From contig NZ_BMTW01000003.1 in the NCBI RefSeq assembly GCF_014649875.1, positions 186,001-250,000 of the forward strand: a DNA stretch of 64,000 nt. The letters are read 5' to 3'. This DNA comes from Streptomyces rubiginosohelvolus (GTDB taxonomy: Bacteria > Actinomycetota > Actinomycetes > Streptomycetales > Streptomycetaceae). A model generated the notes under the pieces. That model saw only the letters and a list, made by a program, of their open reading frames with translations. It did no database searches and was not told the origin of the DNA. How positions within the stretch are numbered: the stretch's first letter is position 1; each line of letters begins with the position of its first letter. Made by a program: the position numbers and the translations under genes. Of the stretch, positions 1-8,980 are shown piece by piece.

Positions 1-81
1 CGCGAACTAACCGACCCGTGTGTTCGTCCTTACCTGGTGGGAGAATGTACCGGGCAGGGCGAATCGGCACGGGAGAGGGAT

Positions 82-1461
82 GTGACGGCGACCAACGCGC
101 GGCCGGAGGCAGGAGCGGGTGCGAGTTCCGCCGTTCGCAGTGGCCGGGACCTTCTGGCGCTGATGCTGCTGCCCGTGCCCCTCGTGCTGGCCGTGCTGCC
201 CGCCGCCTTCGCCGGTGGCGGTACGCGCCGGTGGTTCGGCGGACGCGGGGGGGAGAGTCAGCGGGCCGAGGCGCAGGCCGCGAAGGACGCCGCCGCCGAG
301 GCTTTCTACGACCTGGACACCGCCCAGCGTGATCTGCGGATCTCCATCGAGACCATCAACGCCGTGGACAGCTCCCCGCGCGGTCGCAAGGCGTCCGAGG
401 ACTTCGCCGCGCTCGGCCGGCGGATCGACGAGGTCAGCCACACCTACATCACCGCCGTCGACAGCCATGATCTGGACCGGGACGATCTGGAGCCCGCCGT
501 CGCCTCCCGGGCCCGCACCGAGCTGACCCGGGCCAAGGACGACCTCGTGCGGGTCAAGGGCGAGCTGGACCGCTTCGCCCAGGGGCTCGGGCCGCTGCTG
601 GGCAGTGCGGAGACCCAGCTCGCCCGGCTCGCCCCCGCCGTCGAGCGGGCCCGGCAGGCGCTCCTCGCGGCCAGCAACGCCCTCGACACCGTGCGGGCCG
701 CGGGGCTGCGGGCCGATGAGCTCGCCGCCCGGCTCGCCGCGCTCGCCCCCGAGCTGACCAAGCTGAACCAGGGCGCGGGGAAGCACGGCGTCCCGGAGAC
801 CCTCCAGCGCGCCGATGTGGTCCTCCGTGACGCCGAGGCCGTGCGCACCGAGGCGGAGCGGCTGCCCGAGCGGGCCGCCGAGATCGACCGGCGGCTGGTG
901 TCCCTGCGGACCCGGGCGCAGGCGCTCACGACCCGGGCGGGATCGGTGGAGCCGGTGCTCAGCGAGTTGCGGCGGCGTTTCTCGGCCGCCTGCTGGCAGG
1001 ACCTCCAGCCCGTCCCGGAGCAGGCCGCCGTCAACGTACGGCAGGCGGAGGACAAGCTCGCCGAGGCGGCGAAGGCGCGGGAGGAGCAGCGCTGGGCGGA
1101 CGCCACGTCCCGGCTGTCCACGGTCCGCGCCCTGCTCAACACGGTGGACGAGGCGGTCTCCGCCGCCGGGGACCGGTTGCAGCAGCTGAACGCGGTGGCG
1201 AAGGACCCGCAGCAGGAGATCGAGCGGACCCGGTTCGCGGTGCGGGACGCCCAGCGCCTCGCCATGGCCGGCCGGCACACGCCCGATCCCCGGCACGCAC
1301 GGCCGCTCGACGATTCCGTCGCCCGGCTGGAGCGGGCCATCGCCGGGCTCGAAGGGCGCCACCCCGACTACTGGCACTTCCTGACCGAGACCGAGGCCGT
1401 GCGGCAAACCGCGGCCCGGGTCGTCTCCGACATCCGCGAGGAACGCGGCGGCGGCGCGTAG
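82..1461 (+). CDS. Membrane-anchored coiled-coil protein
   Basis: About 459 residues. I chose the GTG at 82 because a purine-rich GGGAGAGGG lies just upstream; a longer start at 37 has no obvious ribosome site. One hydrophobic segment (about residues 21-42) is followed by a long Ala/Glu/Arg-rich helical region (about 55-440) with heptad-like spacing and almost no Cys or Trp, which predicts an extended coiled coil. I recognise no enzyme motif. It sits beside the Ter stress genes and could be a membrane-linked scaffold, but that is only context. Gene reality is secure from codon bias; function is unknown. Confidence 0.75.
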   Translation: MTATNARPEAGAGASSAVRSGRDLLALMLLPVPLVLAVLPAAFAGGGTRRWFGGRGGESQRAEAQAAKDAAAEAFYDLDTAQRDLRISIETINAVDSSPRGRKASEDFAALGRRIDEVSHTYITAVDSHDLDRDDLEPAVASRARTELTRAKDDLVRVKGELDRFAQGLGPLLGSAETQLARLAPAVERARQALLAASNALDTVRAAGLRADELAARLAALAPELTKLNQGAGKHGVPETLQRADVVLRDAEAVRTEAERLPERAAEIDRRLVSLRTRAQALTTRAGSVEPVLSELRRRFSAACWQDLQPVPEQAAVNVRQAEDKLAEAAKAREEQRWADATSRLSTVRALLNTVDEAVSAAGDRLQQLNAVAKDPQQEIERTRFAVRDAQRLAMAGRHTPDPRHARPLDDSVARLERAIAGLEGRHPDYWHFLTETEAVRQTAARVVSDIREERGGGA

Positions 1462-1505
1462 GGCCTTGTCGTCGAACTGCCGCCTGCCGCGCTCCGGGCG
1501 ACGAC
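1460..1505. repeat. Hairpin element, copy 1 of GGGCC(T)TGTCGTCGAAC motif
   Basis: Directly behind the stop codon lies a motif closely matching one at 19158-19174 behind the tetR gene. Here GTCGTCG (1468-1474) pairs with CGACGAC (1499-1505) around a 24-nt loop. It may act as a weak terminator for the preceding gene or be a dispersed Streptomyces repeat. Confidence 0.45.
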
Positions 1506-1552
1506 TGCAGATGGACGCCTGGCCCCAGGGACGCGTGCTCTAGCCTGAGCCC

Positions 1553-1765
1553 ATGCCTCGATACGAATTCCGGTGCCGCACCTGCGGAGACACCTTCGAA
1601 GTCAGCCGTCCCATGGCGCAGTCCTCGGACCCCGCCTCCTGCCCCGCGGGCCACGACGACACCGTCAAGCTGTTGTCCGCCGTGGCCGTGGGCGGCGCTG
1701 CCGGGTCCGCGCCGGCGCCCTCCGGCGGAGGCGGTGGCTGCTGCGGGGGCGGGTGCTGCGGCTGA
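1553..1765 (+). CDS. FmdB-like zinc-ribbon protein
   Basis: A 70-residue protein that begins with the FmdB family signature MPRYEFRC. Paired cysteines follow (CRTC at about residues 8-11, then CPAGH further on), a layout expected to bind one zinc ion. The C-terminus is Gly-rich and ends in a run of four cysteines spaced by glycine, which could hold a second metal. Members of this family are small and mostly uncharacterised; the name comes from a putative regulator of formamidase genes. It is monocistronic and convergent with the O-methyltransferase gene. Confidence 0.85.
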   Translation: MPRYEFRCRTCGDTFEVSRPMAQSSDPASCPAGHDDTVKLLSAVAVGGAAGSAPAPSGGGGGCCGGGCCG

Positions 1766-1799
1766 GCCCCCGGAATCCGTCCCCGCAGCCAGCCCGCCA

Positions 1800-2459
1800 C
1801 TACCTCTTGCGGGACAGCGTCAGGCCGTCCGCGACCGTCAGCAGCACGCTGTCCATCCGGGCGTCCGCGCTCACATGGTCGTTGAACTCCTTGATCGCCG
1901 CCGTCGGGCCCGTCGCCTCCGGGTCCGTCACCCCGCCGTGGAAGAGCACGTTGTCCGTGGCGATGACCCCGCCCTGCCGCATCCTGGGCACCAGCTCCTC
2001 CCAGTACGCGATGTAGCCGCCCTTGTCCGCGTCCAGGTAGGCGAAGTCGATGTGCGGCTCGGCGGGCATCGCGCGCAGGGAGTCCAGGGCCGGGGCGATC
2101 CGCAGGTCGATCCGGTCCGCGACGCCCGCCTTCTCCCAGGCGTCCCTGCCGTACGCCGTCCACTCCTCCGAGATGTCACAGGCGATCAGCGTGCCGTCGG
2201 CGGGCAGCGCCTGGGCCATCGCCAGGGCGCTGAACCCCGTGAACGTGCCGACCTCCACCACATGCCGGGCGCCGACCAGCCGGACGAGGAAGGCCAGCAG
2301 CGGGGCCTGTTCCTCGGCCGACACCATGCCCGCGTGGTCGGGGAATCGTGCGTACGTGGTGTCCACCAGCTCCCGCTGGACGGGGTCCAGCGGCGGGTTG
2401 TGGGCCAGCATGTACCGGTAGAGCTCGTCGGTGATCGTGGTGTCGTTGCCCTTGGTCAT
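1800..2459 (-). CDS. O-methyltransferase (class I SAM, caffeoyl-CoA type)
   Basis: A 219-residue SAM-dependent methyltransferase of the Methyltransf_3 family. The SAM-binding loop VEVGTFTGFSAL is near residue 65 and the acidic motif YLDADKGGY near residue 135; the latter includes the Asp that normally holds the divalent metal in catechol/caffeoyl-CoA O-methyltransferases. Start ATG at 2459 follows a G-rich stretch. The gap to the upstream HAD gene is only 41 nt on the same strand, so it probably belongs to the same transcript as the HAD and PRTase fusion genes. The natural acceptor is unknown. Confidence 0.88.
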   Translation of the reverse strand: MTKGNDTTITDELYRYMLAHNPPLDPVQRELVDTTYARFPDHAGMVSAEEQAPLLAFLVRLVGARHVVEVGTFTGFSALAMAQALPADGTLIACDISEEWTAYGRDAWEKAGVADRIDLRIAPALDSLRAMPAEPHIDFAYLDADKGGYIAYWEELVPRMRQGGVIATDNVLFHGGVTDPEATGPTAAIKEFNDHVSADARMDSVLLTVADGLTLSRKR

Positions 2460-2500
2460 GCCCCCAGCCTCGCGCAACGCGCGCCCGCGCGCAGGAGAAC

Positions 2501-3334
2501 TCACACAGCGGCGGCCGCCAGGAAGCGGCGCAGGATCTCCTCCCCCGCAGCCCCGCCCCGCTCCTCCAGGGCCACCACGTGCGGGGCCCGCCAGCCCTCG
2601 TCGGCCAGTTCGCCGTGGCCGGGGCGCCAGCCGAGGTCGGCGGCGAGCAGCAGGTCGGCGTCGAGGAGGGAGTCCCCGGCGGCGAGCGTGCGGGTGGCTC
2701 CCGTGCGGCTGGCGACCTCGTGCATCGCGGCGCTCTTGGTGAGCGGCGCCGGGACCGCGTAGATCTTGCGGCCCTGGAGGGAGACCGTCCAGCCGCGCGG
2801 ACGGGCCCAGGCCGCCAGCTCCTTCACCCACTCCTCGGGCAGCAGGGACCGTTCGACGACGAGGTAGGTGAAGAGGTCCTCGGCGACCCGTTCCTTGAGC
2901 AGCCAGGCCGGGTCGGCGGTGGTGGCGAGGTGGGCGCGGATCTCGCTGAGCGGCGCGCACTCGGCCGCGATCCGGGACTCCACCTGCTGCTGCCAGTCGC
3001 GGTCGGAGACGCCGTCGACCAGGATGTGGCCGCCGTTGGCGCAGATCGCGTACCGGGAGGCGGGGCCGGGGAGGTGGATGCGGTGGTACTGCTCGCGGGT
3101 GCGGGTGGTGGTCGGCACGAAGACGGTGGCGCCCGCCACCTCGGTGAGGAGGGCGGCGGCCGTCTCCGTCATATAGGAGAGCGGCTTGTGGCCGTACACC
3201 TCGACGCACAGGAGCCGGGGGGCCTCCGCGTCCGGCATGGACAGGTCGAGCGAGGCGGCCGAGTAGATCAGCGTACGGTCGAGGTCGCTCGCCACCAGGG
3301 TGGTGGCCGAAGAGGTCGAAGAGGTCACGCTCAT
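2501..3334 (-). CDS. HAD-superfamily hydrolase of the Ter-associated operon
   Basis: A 277-residue HAD hydrolase. Motif I is seen as DLDRTL near residue 18 (nucleophile Asp and acid/base Asp), and the C-terminal acidic motif as GDSLLDADLL near residue 217. Between them is a cap region, suggesting a Cof- or phosphomannomutase-like phosphatase. Its ATG overlaps the stop of the PRTase fusion gene by 4 nt (3331-3334), so translation is probably coupled. HAD phosphatases recur in Ter neighbourhoods together with PRTase/PELOTA proteins, where a nucleotide-related metabolite has been proposed. The true substrate is unknown. Confidence 0.88.
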   Translation of the reverse strand: MSVTSSTSSATTLVASDLDRTLIYSAASLDLSMPDAEAPRLLCVEVYGHKPLSYMTETAAALLTEVAGATVFVPTTTRTREQYHRIHLPGPASRYAICANGGHILVDGVSDRDWQQQVESRIAAECAPLSEIRAHLATTADPAWLLKERVAEDLFTYLVVERSLLPEEWVKELAAWARPRGWTVSLQGRKIYAVPAPLTKSAAMHEVASRTGATRTLAAGDSLLDADLLLAADLGWRPGHGELADEGWRAPHVVALEERGGAAGEEILRRFLAAAAV

Positions 3335-5865
3335 GCGCCCTTCACCGCCTTGCCGTCCGCGCCCGTCGCGCCGCGTGTGTACCGGGGGTGGATCAGACCG
3401 ACACAGCTGTACGGGAGGCCGTCGACCTCCTCGACCGGGACGCCGCGCTGTTCGGCCAGCAGCCGGATGTGGGTCAGGTCCGCGCCCGCGCCGCGCTTCG
3501 CGAGGATCTTCCAGGGGACGCGGCGGAGCAGCACCCGGGTGGTCTCGCCGACGCCCGGCTTGACCAGGTTGACGTCGTGGATGCCGTACTCCTCGCTGAT
3601 CCGCTCGACGGCCGCCCAGCCCTCCCAGGTCGGGGCACGGTCGGCGGCGAGCAGTTCCTTGGCCTCGTCCTCGACCTGGCCCGCCACCTCGTCGAAGCGG
3701 GCGGCGATCGTGTCGAGGAAGCGGACCGAGACGTCGGCGCCGGCCAGCTCCCGGTAGAACTTCCCGCCGTGGAAGTCGTTCGGCCCGACCAGGTCGGCGC
3801 GGAGCACCGTACGGGAAATGAGGCCGGAGACCGTGGAGTTGAGGCAGGCCGAGGGAATGAGGAAGTCCTCGCGGGTGCCGTACGTCCGCACACAGCCGCC
3901 CGGGTCCGCGAGCACCGCGATCTCCGGGTCGAAGCCGGCGGGCCCGCCCGACGCCTCGAACTCCTCTATCGCCGCTGCCAGTTCGCGGGTGATCGCACCC
4001 TTCCCCGTCCAGCCGTCGACGAACACCACGTCGGCCGGGTCGTGATGGGCGGCCAGCCAGCGCAGGGCGGTGGCGTCGATGCCCCGGCCCCGGACGATGG
4101 AGATGGCGTAGTGCGGCAGGTCCAGGCCGTGCCGGTGCTGGGCCCAGCGGCGCATCAGCACCCCGACCGGGGTTCCGGCCCGGGCGAGCGAGACGAGGAC
4201 GGGGCGGGGGCCGCGTTCGGCGAGGACCGTCTCGGTGACGGTGCCGACGGCGCGGGCGATGCGCGCGGCGGAGGTCTCCAGGGCGGTGGAGAACAGCGCC
4301 TGGTACTCGGCGCTCGGCTGGTACTCCACGGGCAGCGACTCCGCGTAGTGCGCGCCGCCGCTCTGGATCGCCTCCTCGCGCTCCTCGGTGGGCGCCTCCA
4401 GCTCGGTGTCCGAGAGGTCCTGGAGCAGCCAGCCGACGTCCTCGGGCGCGTAGCTGGAGAAGTCGGGGCCTCGGAGGGGCTCGGGCAGCACGGCGGACTC
4501 CTGCGAGTGGGAGACAGGTGTGGGGGTGTACGAGGGGACGACCGCGAGGATCACCTGGCCGGTGTGGGCCGCCAGGCGGGCCAACAGCCCTTCGGAGGCG
4601 TGCAGTTCGGAGGTGTCGGCGGTGGAGTCGACGACGGCGACCACCGCGTCGAAGCCGGCGCCGGCCACGTTGTACGCGTACCGGTCGCCGGGGCCGTCCG
4701 CCGGGGTGTCGTGGGCCGGGAAGACGAGGCGGGTGCGTATCGCGTAGCCGGGGTCGTCGACGGCGAGGACGGGTGAGCGGGTGGTGGTGGAGTAGCGGAC
4801 CTCCGTGTCGGCGCCCAGGGTCTCCTCCAGGGCCGTGCCCAGGCGCAGCGGCGCGTACATCAGCTCCTCGAAGCCGAGGACGAGCACCCGGCCCAGGCGC
4901 GCCCCGCCGCCCAGCGCGCCCGCGATCCGCTCCGCCATGCCCGGCAGCGCCGCTTCGAGCGCCGCCCGGTGGGCCGGGGTGAAGCCGTGCCGGCCGCCGT
5001 CGGGAACGCCCGCGGGCCAGTCGAGGTCGACGCGGGTGACCGGGGCGGGAGCCGGTACGGAGGGCGGCGCGGAGGCGGTAGCCTCCCGCGCTTCCCCGGC
5101 CTCCCCCGCCTCCGCCTGCTCCGCCTCCTGGGCCGCGACCAGGGCCTGGCCGCGTTCCAGCACGCCGTCCGGGAGCGTGACCGTGCCCGTGGAGCGGGTC
5201 ACCAGGTCCACGCGGGCGCCGATCTCGGCGGCGAAGGCGGTCAGCCGGTCGCGGTCCGCCGGGGAGCGCATGTCGACCAGCGCGACGATGACGTACCGGT
5301 CGCGCGGGTGCAGTTCGTGCAGGGCGCGGATGGTGTTGAGCACCGTGTTGCCGGTGGAGAACTCGTCGTCGACCAGCACCAGGGTGGAGGCCTCCGCTCC
5401 CTGGGCCAGCAGCTCGGGGTCCTCCGGCAGCAGCAGGTGCGAGGTGGCGTGCGAGTGGGCCTCCTCGAAGCCGCCCGCCTGCGCCACGCCCGACACCGGG
5501 CGCCGGGTGGAGTGCAGGTACGGGGCGTCGCGCAGGCCGTCCGCGACGGCGTGGCCGAGGCCGGTGGCCGTCTCCGCGTATCCGAGGACCACCGCGCGGC
5601 GGGCCCCCTCCTCGCCGAGCAGCGCCCGGACCCGCTCACCGAGCCCGTATCCCGCCGCGTACACGACGGAGGGCCGCTGGGGCACATGCTTGCCCAGCAC
5701 GTTGGAGACGAGCAGGTGCGCCCGCTTGGGGTTGCGGCGCAGGGCCAGGCCCAGTAGCTCCCGCAGGTCTCCGTCACCTTCGAGGGCGACTCCGAGCCGC
5801 TCGGCCACCCAGTCGCCCGACCACACCACGTCCACGTTCTCTTCTCTCGTCGCGCGCTCGCTCAT
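3331..5865 (-). CDS. PRTase-TRSP-StiP/PRTase-PELOTA multidomain Ter-associated protein
   Basis: An 844-residue fusion. The N-terminal phosphoribosyltransferase-like domain (about 20-240) carries a PRPP-loop motif, VLVDDEFSTGNT near residue 165. An Ala/Glu/Pro-rich linker (about 245-275) leads to the TRSP domain, recognisable by TTTRSPV near residue 362. The second half (about 465-740) matches the family called cysteine protease StiP or a second PRTase type, with a loop-like VVFVDGWTGKG and a Cys in SACLNSTVSG near residue 673. The end (about 762-830) resembles the PELOTA RNA-binding domain (VNLVKPGVGET, CVGLIHP). These modules are known from Ter stress neighbourhoods, often as separate genes. 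The call of individual domains is from memory of the families. It is coupled to the HAD gene and lies 10 nt behind the lyase gene. Confidence 0.85.
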   Translation of the reverse strand: MSERATREENVDVVWSGDWVAERLGVALEGDGDLRELLGLALRRNPKRAHLLVSNVLGKHVPQRPSVVYAAGYGLGERVRALLGEEGARRAVVLGYAETATGLGHAVADGLRDAPYLHSTRRPVSGVAQAGGFEEAHSHATSHLLLPEDPELLAQGAEASTLVLVDDEFSTGNTVLNTIRALHELHPRDRYVIVALVDMRSPADRDRLTAFAAEIGARVDLVTRSTGTVTLPDGVLERGQALVAAQEAEQAEAGEAGEAREATASAPPSVPAPAPVTRVDLDWPAGVPDGGRHGFTPAHRAALEAALPGMAERIAGALGGGARLGRVLVLGFEELMYAPLRLGTALEETLGADTEVRYSTTTRSPVLAVDDPGYAIRTRLVFPAHDTPADGPGDRYAYNVAGAGFDAVVAVVDSTADTSELHASEGLLARLAAHTGQVILAVVPSYTPTPVSHSQESAVLPEPLRGPDFSSYAPEDVGWLLQDLSDTELEAPTEEREEAIQSGGAHYAESLPVEYQPSAEYQALFSTALETSAARIARAVGTVTETVLAERGPRPVLVSLARAGTPVGVLMRRWAQHRHGLDLPHYAISIVRGRGIDATALRWLAAHHDPADVVFVDGWTGKGAITRELAAAIEEFEASGGPAGFDPEIAVLADPGGCVRTYGTREDFLIPSACLNSTVSGLISRTVLRADLVGPNDFHGGKFYRELAGADVSVRFLDTIAARFDEVAGQVEDEAKELLAADRAPTWEGWAAVERISEEYGIHDVNLVKPGVGETTRVLLRRVPWKILAKRGAGADLTHIRLLAEQRGVPVEEVDGLPYSCVGLIHPRYTRGATGADGKAVKGA

Positions 5866-5875
5866 CGACGCGCGC

Positions 5876-7093
5876 TCAGTTCGTCAGGCCGGCGGCCAGC
5901 AGGTCCACGAAGCCGACGTCTTCCCTCGCCACCCCGAAGACCTCGGCCCGCTGGAGCGTGCGCTCGGCCCAGGCCCGGTGCGGCTTCACTTCATTCATCT
6001 TGTTCGTGTACGCCGAGCGCAGCACCCCGCCGCCCCCGCGCTCGGGGCTCAGGATGTCCTGGGCGTCGGTGAACTCCTCGTGGCTGACCACGGACAGTGC
6101 GTGGACGGGCGCCACGTGCGACGGGTGGATGCAGGTCTTGCCGAGCAGGCCGTTGGCCCGGTCGAGCTCGATCTCCCGGAGCAGTCCGTCCATGTCGTGC
6201 TCGATGAGGGCCGTGCGCAGCTCCTCGGCGCGGCCCTCCAGGAAGGGGCTGCGGCGCAGCTGGGGCTTGAACATGCGCTCCTGGCGGCGGAAGTACTCCC
6301 AGACCGGGCCGGTGATCGTGAAGCCGGTGCCGTCGGCCCGGCCGAGCACGTTGACCACGTCGGCGATCACGGAGGCGACGATGTGGACGTCGTACGCCGT
6401 CATGTCGGGGGCGCGGCGCAGTCCGTAGGCCGAGCAGAAGTCGGTGACGCCGAGCCGCAGGGCGAGGACCCGGTCCCGGTATTTGTCGACGCTGCGGGCG
6501 ATGCCCCGGAGGATGTCGCCGCGCGTCTCCAGATGGAGCAGCTCGGGGGATTCGAGGACGGGCATGGCGAAGAGCCGTCGGCCGCATGCCGTCTCGGCCT
6601 CGGCGAGCGCCTCCAGGAAGTGCCTGCCACGCTCTTCGGTGAATTTGGGAAGTACGAAACCGGACAACATCCGGACCGAGTCGCCGAGGCGGTGCACCAG
6701 GTCGGTGATCTGGGCCGGTTCCCGTACACGGATGAAGAGGAGCGGGACGTCCTCGCCGGCCTCGCCCTGGGCGTCGCCCGTGCTGCCTGCGGTAGGCCCG
6801 GACGCCGCGTCCCGGGCGGCCAGCGCGGCGAACTGCCTGATCAGGTTGGCTTCGGCGTCGGTCACCTCGGCGTCGTCGATCGAGTCCTCCAGGCAGAGCA
6901 CCATGGAGACGACACCGCGCGCGGCCTGCTTCAGCACGTCCTCGGCGAGCGACGGACGGGTGGCCGGGGAGTAGAGCGTGGCCCCCAGGGCGACGGAGAG
7001 CATCTTCGCCGGGGACTCCGCGGTGAAGGTGCTGGGCTCTCTGTGGAACAGGCCCTCGCGGGCAGCGGGCGATATGTGCCCGAAGTGACGCAT
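5876..7093 (-). CDS. TIM-barrel C-C bond lyase (HpcH/CitE-like) of Ter operon
   Basis: A 405-residue protein related to citrate-lyase beta subunits and HpcH/HpaI aldolases, of the subtype found in Ter gene clusters. Visible features are LCLEDSIDD near residue 70, VLPKFTEE and MPVLESPELL in the barrel, LRLGVTDFCSAYGL, and GKTCIHPSHVAPV near residue 330. The ATG at 7093 was chosen because GGGGG precedes it; a start 39 nt upstream lacks a site and adds an unlikely tail. A low-complexity Ala/Gly/Ser insert (about 110-135) is not typical. It is the first gene of the minus-strand run lyase, PRTase fusion, HAD, methyltransferase. Confidence 0.85.
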   Translation of the reverse strand: MRHFGHISPAAREGLFHREPSTFTAESPAKMLSVALGATLYSPATRPSLAEDVLKQAARGVVSMVLCLEDSIDDAEVTDAEANLIRQFAALAARDAASGPTAGSTGDAQGEAGEDVPLLFIRVREPAQITDLVHRLGDSVRMLSGFVLPKFTEERGRHFLEALAEAETACGRRLFAMPVLESPELLHLETRGDILRGIARSVDKYRDRVLALRLGVTDFCSAYGLRRAPDMTAYDVHIVASVIADVVNVLGRADGTGFTITGPVWEYFRRQERMFKPQLRRSPFLEGRAEELRTALIEHDMDGLLREIELDRANGLLGKTCIHPSHVAPVHALSVVSHEEFTDAQDILSPERGGGGVLRSAYTNKMNEVKPHRAWAERTLQRAEVFGVAREDVGFVDLLAAGLTN

Positions 7094-7137
7094 GATTTTC
7101 CCCCGAACTGCCTGACCGGCCGAACAACGCATGGCCG

Positions 7138-7164
7138 GTAATAGTACGTACGGACGGGTGTCAA
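7138..7164 (-). promoter_or_regulatory. Candidate promoter of the lyase-PRTase-HAD operon
   Basis: On the minus strand a perfect TTGACA (7164-7159) is followed after 15 nt by TATTAC (7143-7138). The spacer is short by about 2 nt, so this is a candidate only. It lies about 45 nt ahead of the lyase start codon in the divergent gap to terD. Confidence 0.4.
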
Positions 7165-7314
7165 CAGTTCCCCATGTACATGAATTTCCGGTTACTCGCC
7201 CCTTGTCCGGCCCCCTCTCGCGGTACGGTCCCGCTCGGCCCGCGCCGAAACCGGGTACGGCCGTGCCGCCCCCCGCGTTGTCCGCACGGGCCCCCAGCAG
7301 GCAGGATGACCGTC

Positions 7315-8208
7315 ATGACGCACACGATGCTGAAGGGCTCGAACGTCCCTGTCGATGCCGCGGCCGTCCGGGCCGTGCTGCGCTGGACCCCGGGCGCCGG
7401 GGTTCCCGACGTGGACGCCTCCGCCCTGCTCCTCGGTGCGTCCGGACGGGTGCGGTCGGACGAGGACTTCGTCTTCTACAACCAGCCCCGGCACCCCTCC
7501 GGCCTGGTCCGGCGGCTGCCGAAGCGCAGCGTCCCGGAAGGGCTGACGGACACCATCGAGGCGGACCTCGGGGCGCTCGACGCTTCGGTGGACCAGGTCG
7601 TCATCGCGGCCTCCTCCGACGGGGCCGCCTTCGAGCGGGTGCCGGACCTGCGGATACTCCTGTTCGACTCCGCGTTCGCCGACGGCGAGCCGCTGGCGGT
7701 GTTCGATGTGCGGCCGGAGACCGGGGAAGAGACGGCGATCATCTGCGGCGAGCTGTACCGCCGCGGCGAGGGCTGGAAGTTCCGTGCGGTCGGCCAGGGC
7801 TATCCCACCGGCCTGATCGGCCTGGCCACCGCCTTCGGTATCTCGGTGGACGAGTCGGAGGGCGCGGACCGGGCGGCCGACGGGACGCAGGAGCCGGCCG
7901 CCGCGGGACCTCTCCCGGCCGCCGTGCCGCCGCCTCCGAGCGCGCCGCCGGGACCCGTCCCGGCCGCGGTCACCGGGGCCGGGGCCGACTCCCAGGCCAC
8001 GGTGCAGCATCAGCAGCCCTCCTACGGCTATCCGCCCCCGGCCGCGCCCCCCGCTGCCCCCGGGGCCCAGCAGCCGGCGTACGGCTATCCGCAGCCCGCC
8101 GCCGCACCGCCCGCCTACGGTTATCCGCAGCCCGCGGCAGCCGCCGCGCACGCGCCCGACCCCCATTTCGCGCTGCCTCCACAAGGTCCGCAGTTCGTCC
8201 GGTCCTGA
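7315..8208 (+). CDS. TerD-domain protein with Pro/Tyr repeat tail
   Basis: About 297 residues. Residues 1-180 form a TerD domain: DVDASALLLG near residue 40, the FYNQ motif, ETAIICGELYRR and [14 protein letters not shown] near residue 160. The rest (about 185-297) is low-complexity Ala/Pro/Gln with three YGYP-P units, unlike the short TerD proteins later in the window. I chose the ATG at 7315 because AGGA is 8 nt upstream; the ATG at 7306 is in frame but has no room for a site. TerD domains bind calcium and are linked to tellurite and other stress responses. It is transcribed away from the lyase operon. Confidence 0.87.
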   Translation: MTHTMLKGSNVPVDAAAVRAVLRWTPGAGVPDVDASALLLGASGRVRSDEDFVFYNQPRHPSGLVRRLPKRSVPEGLTDTIEADLGALDASVDQVVIAASSDGAAFERVPDLRILLFDSAFADGEPLAVFDVRPETGEETAIICGELYRRGEGWKFRAVGQGYPTGLIGLATAFGISVDESEGADRAADGTQEPAAAGPLPAAVPPPPSAPPGPVPAAVTGAGADSQATVQHQQPSYGYPPPAAPPAAPGAQQPAYGYPQPAAAPPAYGYPQPAAAAAHAPDPHFALPPQGPQFVRS

Positions 8209-8233
8209 GTCGTGCCCCGGGAGCGGCCCCGGA

Positions 8234-8968
8234 TCAGGTCCGGGACTTGTAGCCGCGCCCCCATTGCATGCCGTAGCCGTACAGCCGGTCCAGCTCGGAC
8301 TGGAATCCGTACACGAACTTCACCTCGCGGCGCACGATCAGCTCGTCCTTGATGTTCTCCACGGTGAACACCGCGCAGGAGCGGGCCTGCGGGGCGCGTT
8401 CGTCCAGCTCGATCTCGATCCGCGGGCCATGCCCCGGGTAGAGCGTGATCTTGGCGTGCGTACGGTCGAACGCCGGCGTCCGGTCGTAGATGTAGACGAA
8501 GAACAGCAGCCGCTTGATCTTGTCGCGCTGGTCGAGGTTGACGTAGACCGTCTCGCCCGAGGGCGCGCCGAACCGGTCGTCGCCGCTGAGCCGGACGTAG
8601 GGCGGGCCGTTGAGGTCGCCGATCAGACTGCCCAGCGGCTGCACGACCCCCTTGGTGCCGTCCATCAGCTCGTACATGCAGCCGAGGTCCAGGTCGACGT
8701 TGACGACGCCCTGGGTGTGCGCCTGGACCACCTCGGGCTTGAAGAGCTGGAGGGGGCGCCGCAGCCTGCCGCTCTGGCGTGAGCGGCCCTCGATGTCCGA
8801 GGTCCGCATCCGCCAGGAGAGGTTGACCCGGAGGTTGCCCGAGAGGGCTCCCTGCTTGTTGAGCGAGATCGTGGCGTTCCGCTTGGACAGCACGACGGCG
8901 CTCGACGTCGCGTTGCCCGAGTCGAACTGTGCCGCGCGCCCCGGCCACAGGCCGTCGAAGAATCCCAT
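8234..8968 (-). CDS. TerA-like tellurium resistance/stress protein
   Basis: About 244 residues. The sequence begins MGFFDGLWPG and has an early beta segment with KRNATISLNKQG, like the N-terminus of Ter-family domains. It continues with VVNVDLDLGCMYEL, FGAPSGETVYVNLD and LLFFVYIYD, which fit the TerA/TerD superfamily beta-sandwich. Start ATG at 8968 follows GTGGGGGTAGGG; an in-frame GTG lies 12 nt upstream. It is convergent with the TerD-tail gene, and its upstream region carries a 13-nt iterated repeat. The assignment to TerA rather than TerD is tentative. Confidence 0.75.
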   Translation of the reverse strand: MGFFDGLWPGRAAQFDSGNATSSAVVLSKRNATISLNKQGALSGNLRVNLSWRMRTSDIEGRSRQSGRLRRPLQLFKPEVVQAHTQGVVNVDLDLGCMYELMDGTKGVVQPLGSLIGDLNGPPYVRLSGDDRFGAPSGETVYVNLDQRDKIKRLLFFVYIYDRTPAFDRTHAKITLYPGHGPRIEIELDERAPQARSCAVFTVENIKDELIVRREVKFVYGFQSELDRLYGYGMQWGRGYKSRT

Positions 8969-8980
8969 CCCTACCCCCAC

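Noticed and set aside
4805..7141. Plus-strand frame of 778 codons opposite the PRTase fusion and lyase
   Set aside because: Ser/Arg/Ala-biased product crossing two well-supported minus-strand genes.
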